In this document: piece after piece, positions 1-6,344 of the stretch | How positions within the stretch are numbered: the first letter of the stretch is position 1 | Layout: each line of letters opens with the position of its first letter | Assembly (NCBI GenBank): GCA_026400305.1 | Contig: JAPLPI010000249.1 | Span: forward strand, 1-6,532 | Reading direction: 5' to 3' | From: Alphaproteobacteria bacterium | GTDB taxonomy: Bacteria; Pseudomonadota; Alphaproteobacteria; Micropepsales; Micropepsaceae | DNA length: 6,532 nucleotides | Made by a program: the position numbers and the translations under genes | Notes under the pieces: generated by a model | What the model was told of the DNA's origin: nothing | What the model saw: only the letters and a program-made list of their open reading frames with translations | Database searches by the model: none

Positions 1-1586
1 TCCACCATGTTCACCACCATCTGGGCATGGCCTTGCGCCTGCATGTCGCCGCCCATCAGCTGGAAGGCCATCCGCTGGCCAGAGGCATCATGCATCAGGA
101 ACGCCGCCGCCAAAGTGTTGAACGGCCGCTTGTGCGGGACGATGGCGTTGGGGCTCTTGGGGTCCAGGCTGAAGAGCCCGCCGCGATTGTGCAGGAAGAA
201 GCCATAGCCCGGAACGGTAACGCCCGACCCGAAGCCAGAGAAGTTGCTGTTCACCCAGGATACCATGTTGCCCCAGCGGTCGGCCGTGGACAGAACGATG
301 GTATCGCCGGCGCCGTCGGCGCGGCCCGGACGGGTCACAGACGCATTCGCCGGATCGATCCGGCCGCACAGGCTTTGCGCATGGCTGGCCGAGGTCAGCG
401 CCTTGACCTTGTCTTTGAGGCCGGGTGTGAAATTGGGATCGGCATTGACGGCGATCATGTCGGCATAGGCCAGCTTCTTGGCTTCCACCACCAAATGCCA
501 ATAGCGCGCATCCTTGGGACCCAGCGACGCCAAAGTCTGCCCCGGATAAACCTTGGCGGTGCAGGCTTCCAGGATGTTCAGCATCTCGTTGGCGGCGAAG
601 CCCTGGCTGGGCGGCGGCAATTCCGCCAGCGTGAATCCCTTATAGTCGCTCAGCACCGGCTCGACCCATTCGCCCTTGTAATCGGCAAGGTCCTGAAGGG
701 TCATGGTGCCGCCCAGCGCCTTTTCCTTAGCGACAATGGCCTTGGCGATATCACCTCTATAGAAAGCATCGCGCCCTTGCGCTTGCAGCAGGCGGAAGGC
801 CTTTGCCAGATCCGGATTGCGGAAAATCTGTCCGGCCCTGGGCTGCTTGCCATTGATGTACCAGGCGCGCACGGAATCGGGATCGACCGTCGTACAGCAA
901 TTGGCAGGATCGGACGGCACCGGGCCGATGGAATCGGGCAGGCGCCAGTCAAACGCGGCGCGCTCGGTCAGAGGCACGCCCTGCTCGGCATAGGTGGCGG
1001 CCGGCTCCAGTACGTCTTTGAAAGTGCGCGTACCGTATTTGTCCAGCACTTCCTGCCAGCCCCAAGCCGCGCCAGGCACCGTGGCGGCAAGAATGCCGCG
1101 CTGTGGCATGCCCGAACCGGGACCCCAATTGGCCGGATCGGCGCGGTAGCCCTTGGAATTCAGGAACGCGATGGTTTCGCCGCTGGGCGCCTTGCCGCTC
1201 GCATTGAGCACATGCAGCTTGTGATCCTTGGCGGTGTAGATGATGGCGAACAGATCGCCGCCCATCCCGACATTCATTGGCTCGATCAGATTGAGGACCG
1301 CGGCGGCGGCCACCGCCGCATCCACTGCATTACCGCCCTTGCGCATGATTTCCAGCCCGGCCTGCGCAGCTAGCGGCTGACTGGTGGCGATAATGCCGTT
1401 GCGGCCCATCACTTCGGAGCGGCCCTGTACCATCCAGCCATCGGCGCGGTCGCCGTGTACCGCCGCACAGGCCGGCGGATTGGCCGCGCCGTCATTGCAG
1501 GTGGAGGTGGCGAGCTGCGCATCGGCGGAGACCGCCGACAGACAAAGGCCGATAACCGCAAGACCGATCCTGGTGTGCTTTTTCAT
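1..1586 (-). CDS. gamma-glutamyltransferase family protein (secreted Ntn hydrolase, YwrD/HpxW-like), C-terminus cut by window edge
   Basis: The first 528 residues are visible and run off the window edge; comparison with the family suggests some 60-80 are missing. Residues 1-23 form a Sec signal peptide (KKHTR, then a hydrophobic core, cleavage ADA|Q), so the enzyme should be periplasmic. The N-terminal core has KGGNAVDAAVAAA (83-95) and EPMNVGMGGD (102-111), typical of the family. Autoprocessing should occur before Thr429 in GDTIVLS, followed by ADRWGN, a GFGSG motif (451-455), NRGGLFSLDP (467-476), KRPFNTL (486-492) and MGGDMQAQGH (511-520). This pattern resembles the YwrD and oxamate-hydrolase HpxW branch rather than the classical glutathione enzymes. 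Aligned by eye to E. coli Ggt, glutamate-binding Arg114 is Ser130, Asp433 is Leu471 and Ser462-Ser463 are Asn490-Thr491. The family call is firm; gamma-glutamyl specificity is doubtful. Cys30 and Cys40 in the mature N-terminus could form a disulfide. The ATG at 1586 is chosen for the signal peptide and a GGGGG (1592-1596) five bases upstream. Confidence 0.93.
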   Translation of the reverse strand, partial: MKKHTRIGLAVIGLCLSAVSADAQLATSTCNDGAANPPACAAVHGDRADGWMVQGRSEVMGRNGIIATSQPLAAQAGLEIMRKGGNAVDAAVAAAAVLNLIEPMNVGMGGDLFAIIYTAKDHKLHVLNASGKAPSGETIAFLNSKGYRADPANWGPGSGMPQRGILAATVPGAAWGWQEVLDKYGTRTFKDVLEPAATYAEQGVPLTERAAFDWRLPDSIGPVPSDPANCCTTVDPDSVRAWYINGKQPRAGQIFRNPDLAKAFRLLQAQGRDAFYRGDIAKAIVAKEKALGGTMTLQDLADYKGEWVEPVLSDYKGFTLAELPPPSQGFAANEMLNILEACTAKVYPGQTLASLGPKDARYWHLVVEAKKLAYADMIAVNADPNFTPGLKDKVKALTSASHAQSLCGRIDPANASVTRPGRADGAGDTIVLSTADRWGNMVSWVNSNFSGFGSGVTVPGYGFFLHNRGGLFSLDPKSPNAIVPHKRPFNTLAAAFLMHDASGQRMAFQLMGGDMQAQGHAQMVVNMV

Positions 1587-1607
1587 GCCGACCCCCGCCA
1601 TCTTTGA

Positions 1608-1622
1608 CCCGGTCCTTATAAC
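1608..1622 (-). promoter_or_regulatory. putative promoter (-10 region) for the GGT-family gene
   Basis: Read on the minus strand this is GTTATAAGGACCGGG. TATAAG (1620-1615) matches five of six bases of a sigma-70 -10 box and lies about 29 bases before the start codon, giving a short leader. I see no convincing -35 box at the right spacing, which is common in alphaproteobacteria. Nearly the same motif, GTTATAA then ACCGGG, lies upstream of the aminotransferase operon at 6093-6107, which supports a functional role. The transcription start is inferred only. Confidence 0.4.
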
Positions 1623-1632
1623 CAAAACTCGT

Positions 1633-1651
1633 ACATGCTGCCATGTCATGG
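1633..1651. promoter_or_regulatory. overlapping dyads, possible operator
   Basis: Two inverted repeats overlap here: ACATG-ctgc-CATGT (1633-1646) and CCATG-t-CATGG (1641-1651). An 8-bp palindrome GCCATGGC follows at 1664-1671. If 1615-1620 is the -10 box of the minus-strand hydrolase gene, these dyads cover its -35 region, where a repressor or activator could act. Short palindromes around CATG also arise by chance, so the call is weak. Confidence 0.25.
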
Positions 1652-1713
1652 GAAGGGGGAAGCGCCATGGCCTGTATGCCCCGCGCAAAAAGGCGACCAC
1701 CGCCAAACCGCTG

Positions 1714-1725
1714 ACTTGCGCAAGT
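1714..1725. promoter_or_regulatory. perfect 12-bp palindrome ACTTGCGCAAGT, candidate operator
   Basis: ACTTGCGCAAGT is a perfect 12-bp palindrome in the divergent intergenic region, about 100 bases before the binding-protein start and about 130 before the hydrolase start. Its form, TTGC/GCAA half sites with a shared dyad axis, resembles operators of small winged-helix dimers such as MarR-type regulators. That assignment is inference; no regulator gene is visible in the window. Its position would let one protein control both divergent genes. Confidence 0.4.
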
Positions 1726-1741
1726 ATCTCATGCCCTGAGT

Positions 1742-1767
1742 GCAAAATCGCAATGGGCCGCAAAATC
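1742..1767 (+). repeat. short direct repeat GCAAAATC x2
   Basis: The octamer GCAAAATC occurs at 1742-1749 and again at 1760-1767, with an 18-bp period, just downstream of the 12-bp palindrome and upstream of the binding-protein gene. Tandem sites close to two helical turns apart may serve a regulator, but eight bases is short and chance cannot be excluded. Confidence 0.2.
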
Positions 1768-1811
1768 ATTCCCCGCGGGTCCACTTTTGGGGCAATATCC
1801 GTAGGCCCAAC

Positions 1812-1821
1812 AGGGGAAGGA
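1812..1821 (+). promoter_or_regulatory. ribosome binding site of the ModA-like gene
   Basis: AGGGGAAGGA lies six bases upstream of ATG 1828. The reading frame is open far upstream, back to 1384, so this site and the signal peptide that begins directly after it decide the start. Confidence 0.7.
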
Positions 1822-1827
1822 AACACA

Positions 1828-2559
1828 ATGCGGAAAACTGCAGCTGCCACGGCTTTGTTGCTTACGGCCACCGCCGCCCAGGCCGATATCACCGTTTTCA
1901 CATCCGGCGGCACCAATCCGGGCTTACGCACCCTAGCCGCGTCCTGGACGGCCGAAACCGGCAAGAATGTCACAATTGTCGGCGGCACCGTCACCAGGGC
2001 GCATGACAATGTCAGGGACAAGACGCCTGGCGATCTGGTTCTATTGCCCCTGCCCGACCTGAAAGACGTTGCGGCCAACCTGAAGCCAGGACCCTTCATG
2101 CCCATTGGCCGCGCCGATTTCGGCCTGGCGATCAAGGCCGGCGCCCCGCATCCAGATATCTCGACGCTACCAAAATTCATCGCCGTGCTGCGCGCTGGCA
2201 GCGGCGTCGGCTTCACCGATCCCACACGCGGCAGCGCCGCCGGCAAAATGGTCGCTGAGCTTTTGGCGCGCACCGACTTTGCCGGGGTCAAGCCGGTGCC
2301 CATTGCCGGCACACCGGGCCAGGCCATTGCGCGCGACGGCGTGCAATATGCGCTGGGTCCGATGTCGGAAGAGGTCACGGTACCGGGCGTGGAAGTGGTC
2401 GGCGTGATGCCCAAGGAAGTGGAAATGCACTTCGACTATACCGGCGCGGTAACGGACTATGCCGCGCGGCCCGAGGAAGCTGCCGCTTTCCTCACCTATA
2501 TTACCCGGCCAGAGGCGCAAGCCGTATGGAAGGGAACGGGGCTAGAAAAACTGCCTTAA
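1828..2559 (+). CDS. ModA-like periplasmic substrate-binding protein (SBP_bac_11 type), orphan
   Basis: 243 residues. Residues 1-19 are a Sec signal peptide (RK, alanine/leucine core, cleavage AQA|D), so the mature protein is periplasmic. The mature part begins ITVFTSGGTNPGLRTLAASW (21-40), the opening beta strand and first ligand-binding loop of type II periplasmic binding proteins of the ModA group. It continues with a GDLVLL strand (68-73), VGFTDPTRGSAAGK (127-140), a second binding loop before a helix, and ends with ARPEEAAAFLTYITRPEAQAVW (213-234), the C-terminal helix pair typical of the family. About 243 residues is normal for ModA. No ModB permease or ModC ATPase lies nearby, so molybdate transport is not supported; the ligand is unknown, possibly an organic anion. 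It is divergent from the GGT-family gene and convergent with the dimethylformamidase-like gene, overlapping it by four bases. Confidence 0.85.
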   Translation: MRKTAAATALLLTATAAQADITVFTSGGTNPGLRTLAASWTAETGKNVTIVGGTVTRAHDNVRDKTPGDLVLLPLPDLKDVAANLKPGPFMPIGRADFGLAIKAGAPHPDISTLPKFIAVLRAGSGVGFTDPTRGSAAGKMVAELLARTDFAGVKPVPIAGTPGQAIARDGVQYALGPMSEEVTVPGVEVVGVMPKEVEMHFDYTGAVTDYAARPEEAAAFLTYITRPEAQAVWKGTGLEKLP

Positions 2560-4694
2560 GCCATAAACCGCGTCACCACGTTGCGCAGCAAGGTGGATAT
2601 CGGATTGTCGAAATTATTCCAGGGCAGGCTACCGCAAAAAGTAATGGAGCCGGTGGAGAACACCGCGCCGCCCTTTGCCGTTTCGAAATACACCATGTCG
2701 GCGCGGATCAACGGGTCGGGCGCGTTGCCGGGCAAGGCATAAGCGACTGGCACCAGAAGATCTTCAAGCGTGACGCCGAAATGCGCCTGGTGACCTTCGG
2801 AACGAGCAAGAAGGCGCGCATTCGGCGGCGTGCCCAACACGGAATCGGCGCGGTCCAACTCGAAACCCGCAGCGCCGCCGCCAGAAAAACCAAACCCGCC
2901 GATGTCCTCTTCGCCCAAACCAGCGAATATCCAGGCCAGGTCGGGCGCATACGAATCCGGCATGCGCCGGTAGTAGGAGCCTTCAAAACGCCCTTGCGCA
3001 GTGAAGCCCACACCGACCAGGCTTTGTGGCGTGCGATCCTGCCGCCGCCAGAGCCCACCATATCCGGCATCAAAGGCATGGTAGTACTCGCCCGGCTCCG
3101 CCGCCCAGGCGCGCGTGCCGCCTTCGGTGCGGCGAAGCTCCAACGTATCGGGCACCGCGTCGGATACCGCGACGCGCCAGTAAAATCCGTTGCCGCCCAT
3201 ATAGGCCAGCCGGCCGCCTGCGCTCAACCAGTCGCGCACCGCGTTCAAGGTGCCAAGGCTTTGATATTCGGGATGGGTTCCAGTGAGCACGCAAGCATAG
3301 CGCGACAGCAGCGCCTCACCTTCGCGCTCTAGGTCATGGTCGGTGATCGCATCCCAGGCGATACCCATCGCGTCCAGCCAGGCGGCCAGATGCATGTCGG
3401 CGGGAAAATGGCGCAGGCCCGATCCCTTGGGATCGACATAGGCCATCTGGCCGGCGCGAAAGGTCAGCACCGGACGGCGCAACGATGAAAATCCAACGCC
3501 GGAACCATCGCGGTGAAAGTTGTAGGTCGAAAGACCGAATTCCTTGTGCTCGGCGGGATGGTGTGGATAGACACCCCATGCGGCGCGGCGAGCGCGGAAC
3601 GCCTCATCGAAATTGTCGCGCTCGAAATTGGCATACACTTGATAGGTGTAGGTCGGAAACAGGATGGCAACTTTCGCGGTAGCGGTACCCGGCGGCGGCA
3701 GCACAAACACCGGCACGATGTCCAGCTCACCTCCCGATCTCAGGCGGATGCCGTAAACCCCGCTGGGCAGACCGGCGGGTACTCTGAAGGTGAAATCGGT
3801 CTGCCAGCCGCAGTCATAGAGATCATCGTCATGGAAATGCACCGCGGCATACTGCTCGGGCGCCTCGGTCCATTTCAGCACATCGCCCGTCCAGGAGGAG
3901 CCGCGCATCGCCCGCGGGGGCATATTGACCAGTTCGCCATGCCGCTGATGCGGGCCGCGGTCAGAAATCTTCTGGGTGGGAATATCCAGGCTGAAATCCC
4001 ACCAGGCGATGACCTCGCCCGGCTGGAGCGGCGCGCCCGCTTGAGTCGTGCCCTTCAGCAGCATCGGATGTTCCAGCCGGCCATTGAAATGATCGCCATA
4101 ACCACCCGCAACGGGCGCCGCTGCCAGCAGCAAGACTGTTGGCGGGTCGATGATGGCGGACAGTTGGGCTTGCCCGCTGCCGTTCACGCCCCAGTCCTGC
4201 GTGAGCGCGGTCTGCACCAGGCGCAGCAATTTTCCATCGCAGATCACCCGCAGTTCGTACCAGCGCCGTTGCAACATCGGCGCCGTCACGCGGCAGCGCG
4301 CATTGCCCACCGAAAGTTCTGTGCCTTCTGCGGTGACATGCAGCGAAAGGCCTTTGCCGCCCAGCAGGGACAGAACTGCCTGCGTCTGGCCATCCAGCAG
4401 CCAGGGCTGCACCCGCACTGTCAGCGTCCATTCCCGCGGCAACACCAGTCCATCCAGCGCCACCAGACCATAGGAGCCGTTATGGATTGCCTGCGCGCGG
4501 CCCGGATAGGTTGCGGCAAAAGCAGCCGGGACATCTTCGAAAATCATGCCGGGGCCGGACGGATTGGGATCGGCGCTGCGGATACGCACCAGATCGGCTT
4601 GGTAATCGCCACCGGGAGAGGAAACCTTGACGGCGATCTGGCCACCGGCCCGGACCGACCATCGGTCGGTATAACTGACAAGAAACGCGGTCAT
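2556..4694 (-). CDS. N,N-dimethylformamidase large (beta) subunit-like protein
   Basis: 712 residues, without signal peptide or membrane segments, so cytoplasmic. The order matches the DmfA2 large subunit (about 760 residues): an N-terminal beta domain starting VSYTDRWSVRAGG (6-18), a concanavalin/LamG-like domain (about 85-215, with WTLTVRV and FNGRLEHPML), an Ig-like segment (about 295-335), then a glutamine-amidotransferase-like C-terminal domain from KVAILFPTYTYQVYANF (341-357). The known Paracoccus enzyme hydrolyses dimethylformamide with a mononuclear iron held by two tyrosines and a glutamate. As I recall those positions (Tyr399, Tyr440, Glu521; second shell His519, Asn547, Glu657), the counterparts here are Tyr354, Tyr391 in LSTYN, Glu476 and His474 in THPEY, Asn502 in GGNGFYW and Glu612; all but Tyr391 fall at a constant offset of 45. 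The 130-residue small subunit is absent from the window. The start overlaps the aminotransferase stop (ATGA), with GGAG (4703-4706) eight bases upstream. Family call is firm; the substrate is not known. Confidence 0.85.
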   Translation of the reverse strand: MTAFLVSYTDRWSVRAGGQIAVKVSSPGGDYQADLVRIRSADPNPSGPGMIFEDVPAAFAATYPGRAQAIHNGSYGLVALDGLVLPREWTLTVRVQPWLLDGQTQAVLSLLGGKGLSLHVTAEGTELSVGNARCRVTAPMLQRRWYELRVICDGKLLRLVQTALTQDWGVNGSGQAQLSAIIDPPTVLLLAAAPVAGGYGDHFNGRLEHPMLLKGTTQAGAPLQPGEVIAWWDFSLDIPTQKISDRGPHQRHGELVNMPPRAMRGSSWTGDVLKWTEAPEQYAAVHFHDDDLYDCGWQTDFTFRVPAGLPSGVYGIRLRSGGELDIVPVFVLPPPGTATAKVAILFPTYTYQVYANFERDNFDEAFRARRAAWGVYPHHPAEHKEFGLSTYNFHRDGSGVGFSSLRRPVLTFRAGQMAYVDPKGSGLRHFPADMHLAAWLDAMGIAWDAITDHDLEREGEALLSRYACVLTGTHPEYQSLGTLNAVRDWLSAGGRLAYMGGNGFYWRVAVSDAVPDTLELRRTEGGTRAWAAEPGEYYHAFDAGYGGLWRRQDRTPQSLVGVGFTAQGRFEGSYYRRMPDSYAPDLAWIFAGLGEEDIGGFGFSGGGAAGFELDRADSVLGTPPNARLLARSEGHQAHFGVTLEDLLVPVAYALPGNAPDPLIRADMVYFETAKGGAVFSTGSITFCGSLPWNNFDNPISTLLRNVVTRFMA

Positions 4695-6040
4695 GCCGCG
4701 CGCTCCGTCCGTTGCACGGTTTCCAGGGCGCGGCAGAAGCGGGCGAACAGCTCCTCCACTTCGGCCTGCGTGATTATCAGGGGCGGTGCGAAATTGATCG
4801 TGTCCTTCACCACCCGCAGCAGCAAGCCTTCCGCCATCATCGCCTCCTGCATCGCCTGGCCGCGCGTGCCGGGGGCATCAGCACGGCTGTGCAATTGCAC
4901 TGCCCCGCCCAGCCCGACGCCGCGGATGTTGAATACCATGGGATGCCCGGTCAGCGACGCCAGCAGCTGCTGCAGCCTGGGCGCAACCTTGCAGACATGG
5001 CCCAGTATATCGCGTTCCTCGATGATCTCGATCATCCGCAGCGCGACGGCGGCAGCCACAGGATGGCCGCCATAGGTCGCGGCGTGAGAGAAGATGCCCT
5101 CCTCCTCCGAACCCTGCTCCAACCCCTCGTAAAAATCGCCGTCCATAACAATTGCCGAGATCGGGAAATAGGCGCCGGACAGCGCCTTGGCCAAAGTCAT
5201 GCAGTCGGGTCGCATGCCAAAGGTCTGGCTGGCGAACATATGACCGGTGCGGCAGAAGCCCGTGATCACTTCATCGTCGAACAACAGAATGCCGTAACGG
5301 TCCAGCAGCGCGCGAAGGCCAGTCAGGTATCCCGCCGGCGGCACGATACAGCCGGCGCTGTAGGACACCGGATCCAGGATCATGGCGCCGACCATTTCGG
5401 GGCCGGCATGTTCGATGGCCTCCTCGATTTCCACTAGCATGCGCGCGGTGAAGGCGGCTTCATCCTCTCCGGCAAGGGCGTTGTTGGCGTAATCGGGTTG
5501 GCTGACCGTGATTACATCCTGCATCGGCAGGTTGAAGGCCCGCGCCGTGCCGGGAAAGCCGCCCAGCGGGGCAGTGGCAATGGTGGCGCCGTGATAGCTG
5601 AGGGCGCGCGCGATGATTTTCACGCGCTGCGGCTCGCCGCGATGGGCGTTGCGGAATCGCATGAACTTGATGAGAAAATCGTTAGCTTCCGAACCCGTGG
5701 ACGCGAAGGAGACACGGGCATTAGCCATCGGCGCCAAGGCGGCCAGTTTTTCGCCCAATGCCAGCGCCGCCGGAACGGTGCGGTACAGGCCCGACGCATA
5801 GGCCGGCAGCTGGCGCATCTGGCGTATCGCTGCTTCCACCAGCTCTGGCTCGGAAAAGCCCAGCGCGGCGCTGTAGAAGGACGAACAGCCCTCTATATAT
5901 TCTCGCCCATTTTCATCGATCAGGAAAATGCCCCGGCCCTTTTCTATCACCAGTGGACGGCTGGTCCGGGCGCGGCGCAGGTTGGTGAATCCGATCAGGG
6001 TGGCGTTGTCGGGAGCGTTGCCGCGACGTGGGTCGAGCAT
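4691..6040 (-). CDS. class III PLP-dependent aminotransferase (omega-transaminase-like)
   Basis: 449 residues, the usual length for class III (fold type I) aminotransferases, which move an amino group from an amine or omega-amino acid to pyruvate or another keto acid in the cytoplasm. Visible motifs in order: GIFLIDENGREYIEG (37-51), the family opening; STGSEAN (114-120), the PLP phosphate loop; SYHG (148-151), whose Tyr149 stacks on the cofactor; LFDDEVITGFCRTG (253-266), with Asp256 pairing to the pyridine nitrogen; TLAKALSGAY (282-291), with Lys285 the Schiff-base lysine; and ATYGGHP (320-326). All key residues are present, so it should be active. It is the first gene of a two-gene operon: its TGA lies inside the ATGA that starts the dimethylformamidase-like gene, implying translational coupling. 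An amine released by that hydrolase is a plausible substrate (inference). The Shine-Dalgarno sequence before ATG 6040 is weak (AGGC, 6051-6054). Confidence 0.9.
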   Translation of the reverse strand: MLDPRRGNAPDNATLIGFTNLRRARTSRPLVIEKGRGIFLIDENGREYIEGCSSFYSAALGFSEPELVEAAIRQMRQLPAYASGLYRTVPAALALGEKLAALAPMANARVSFASTGSEANDFLIKFMRFRNAHRGEPQRVKIIARALSYHGATIATAPLGGFPGTARAFNLPMQDVITVSQPDYANNALAGEDEAAFTARMLVEIEEAIEHAGPEMVGAMILDPVSYSAGCIVPPAGYLTGLRALLDRYGILLFDDEVITGFCRTGHMFASQTFGMRPDCMTLAKALSGAYFPISAIVMDGDFYEGLEQGSEEEGIFSHAATYGGHPVAAAVALRMIEIIEERDILGHVCKVAPRLQQLLASLTGHPMVFNIRGVGLGGAVQLHSRADAPGTRGQAMQEAMMAEGLLLRVVKDTINFAPPLIITQAEVEELFARFCRALETVQRTERAA

Positions 6041-6092
6041 GGAAAATCTTGCCTGAGGCCGGAAGAACCCGTTTGGGAGCGCCCCGCCTCCA

Positions 6093-6107
6093 CCCCGGTG
6101 TTATAAC
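6093..6107 (-). promoter_or_regulatory. putative promoter motif of the aminotransferase operon
   Basis: The minus strand reads GTTATAACACCGGGG. TATAAC (6105-6100) resembles a -10 box and lies about 60 bases before the aminotransferase start. The motif matches the one before the GGT-family gene: GTTATAA, one or two bases, then ACCGGG. No clear -35 box was found. It sits between the remnant gene and the operon, so the operon could keep its own promoter despite the nearby insertion. Confidence 0.4.
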
Positions 6108-6147
6108 GGGATGGCTCACAGCCTGCGATAGCCAGAAAAGACAGGCG

Positions 6148-6344
6148 TTACCCGTCGCGGGACGGCCTTTGGGCTGTCTCGCGGTAATTCCTGTTGCCCA
6201 AGGTAGCCTTCGCCAGGGCCGCCGCATCGCTTTTCAACTTCTGAGATCTTTCTTCCACCACCTGCGGCGGCTCCGCTTCGGTCCATGCCGATTTCAGGAG
6301 GGCGATGCCGTGGCCCAGCGCAAAGTGTCCGCCGTCAGGGCCTA
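6148..6344 (-). pseudogene. 3' remnant of an unidentified gene, cut by the IS3-type element
   Basis: About 64 codons, reading GPDGGHFALGHGIALL at the broken end and ending ETAQRPSRDG before TAA (6150-6148). The segment has GC-rich third positions and a mixed, helix-friendly composition (QVVEERSQKLKSDAAALAKA), like a true charged C-terminal tail, and it has no ATG. The frame stays open only to a TAG at 6369-6367 inside the presumed insertion sequence, where codon use changes (CTA AAA CCC). I read it as the end of a gene interrupted at about 6345. It runs in the same direction as the aminotransferase operon, 107 bases upstream, so it may once have belonged to that gene set. I do not recognise the protein family. 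The alternative is a chance open stretch in high-GC DNA; a plus-strand frame over the same bases is open too but looks less protein-like. Confidence 0.45.
6156..6183 (+). other. 12-bp stem hairpin
   Basis: CGCGGGACGGCC (6156-6167), loop TTTG, then GGCTGTCTCGCG (6172-6183) fold into a 12-bp stem with ten Watson-Crick and two G-U pairs when read as plus-strand RNA. On the minus strand the two wobbles become A-C mismatches. No U-run follows, so it is not a classical terminator. It overlaps the end of the remnant gene, and may be a degenerate terminator-like structure or chance. Confidence 0.35.

Noticed and set aside
27..1373. A 448-codon open frame on the plus strand
   Set aside because: It is exactly antisense to the GGT-family gene, which has clear family motifs and a signal peptide. 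Long antisense frames are expected in high-GC coding DNA, and the translation resembles no family I know.
1384..1827. Upstream extension of the binding-protein reading frame
   Set aside because: The frame is open, but it would overlap the hydrolase gene and the intergenic region and bury the signal peptide. The ribosome binding site at 1812-1821 supports ATG 1828.
1828..2559. Calling the binding protein modA
   Set aside because: Fold motifs fit the wider family only; no modB, modC or molybdenum-linked gene is nearby, so the molybdate ligand is not supported.
3513..5075. A 520-codon open frame on the plus strand
   Set aside because: It crosses the antisense of both the dimethylformamidase-like and aminotransferase genes, is rich in Arg, Gln, His and Ala, and shows no family motif.
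6156..6183. Hairpin as an intrinsic terminator
   Set aside because: Neither strand has a U-run after the stem, and the minus-strand form has mismatches.
6148..6344. Remnant as a DmfA1 small subunit of the dimethylformamidase
   Set aside because: The visible 64 residues do not resemble the small-subunit sequence as I remember it, so the match is not claimed.
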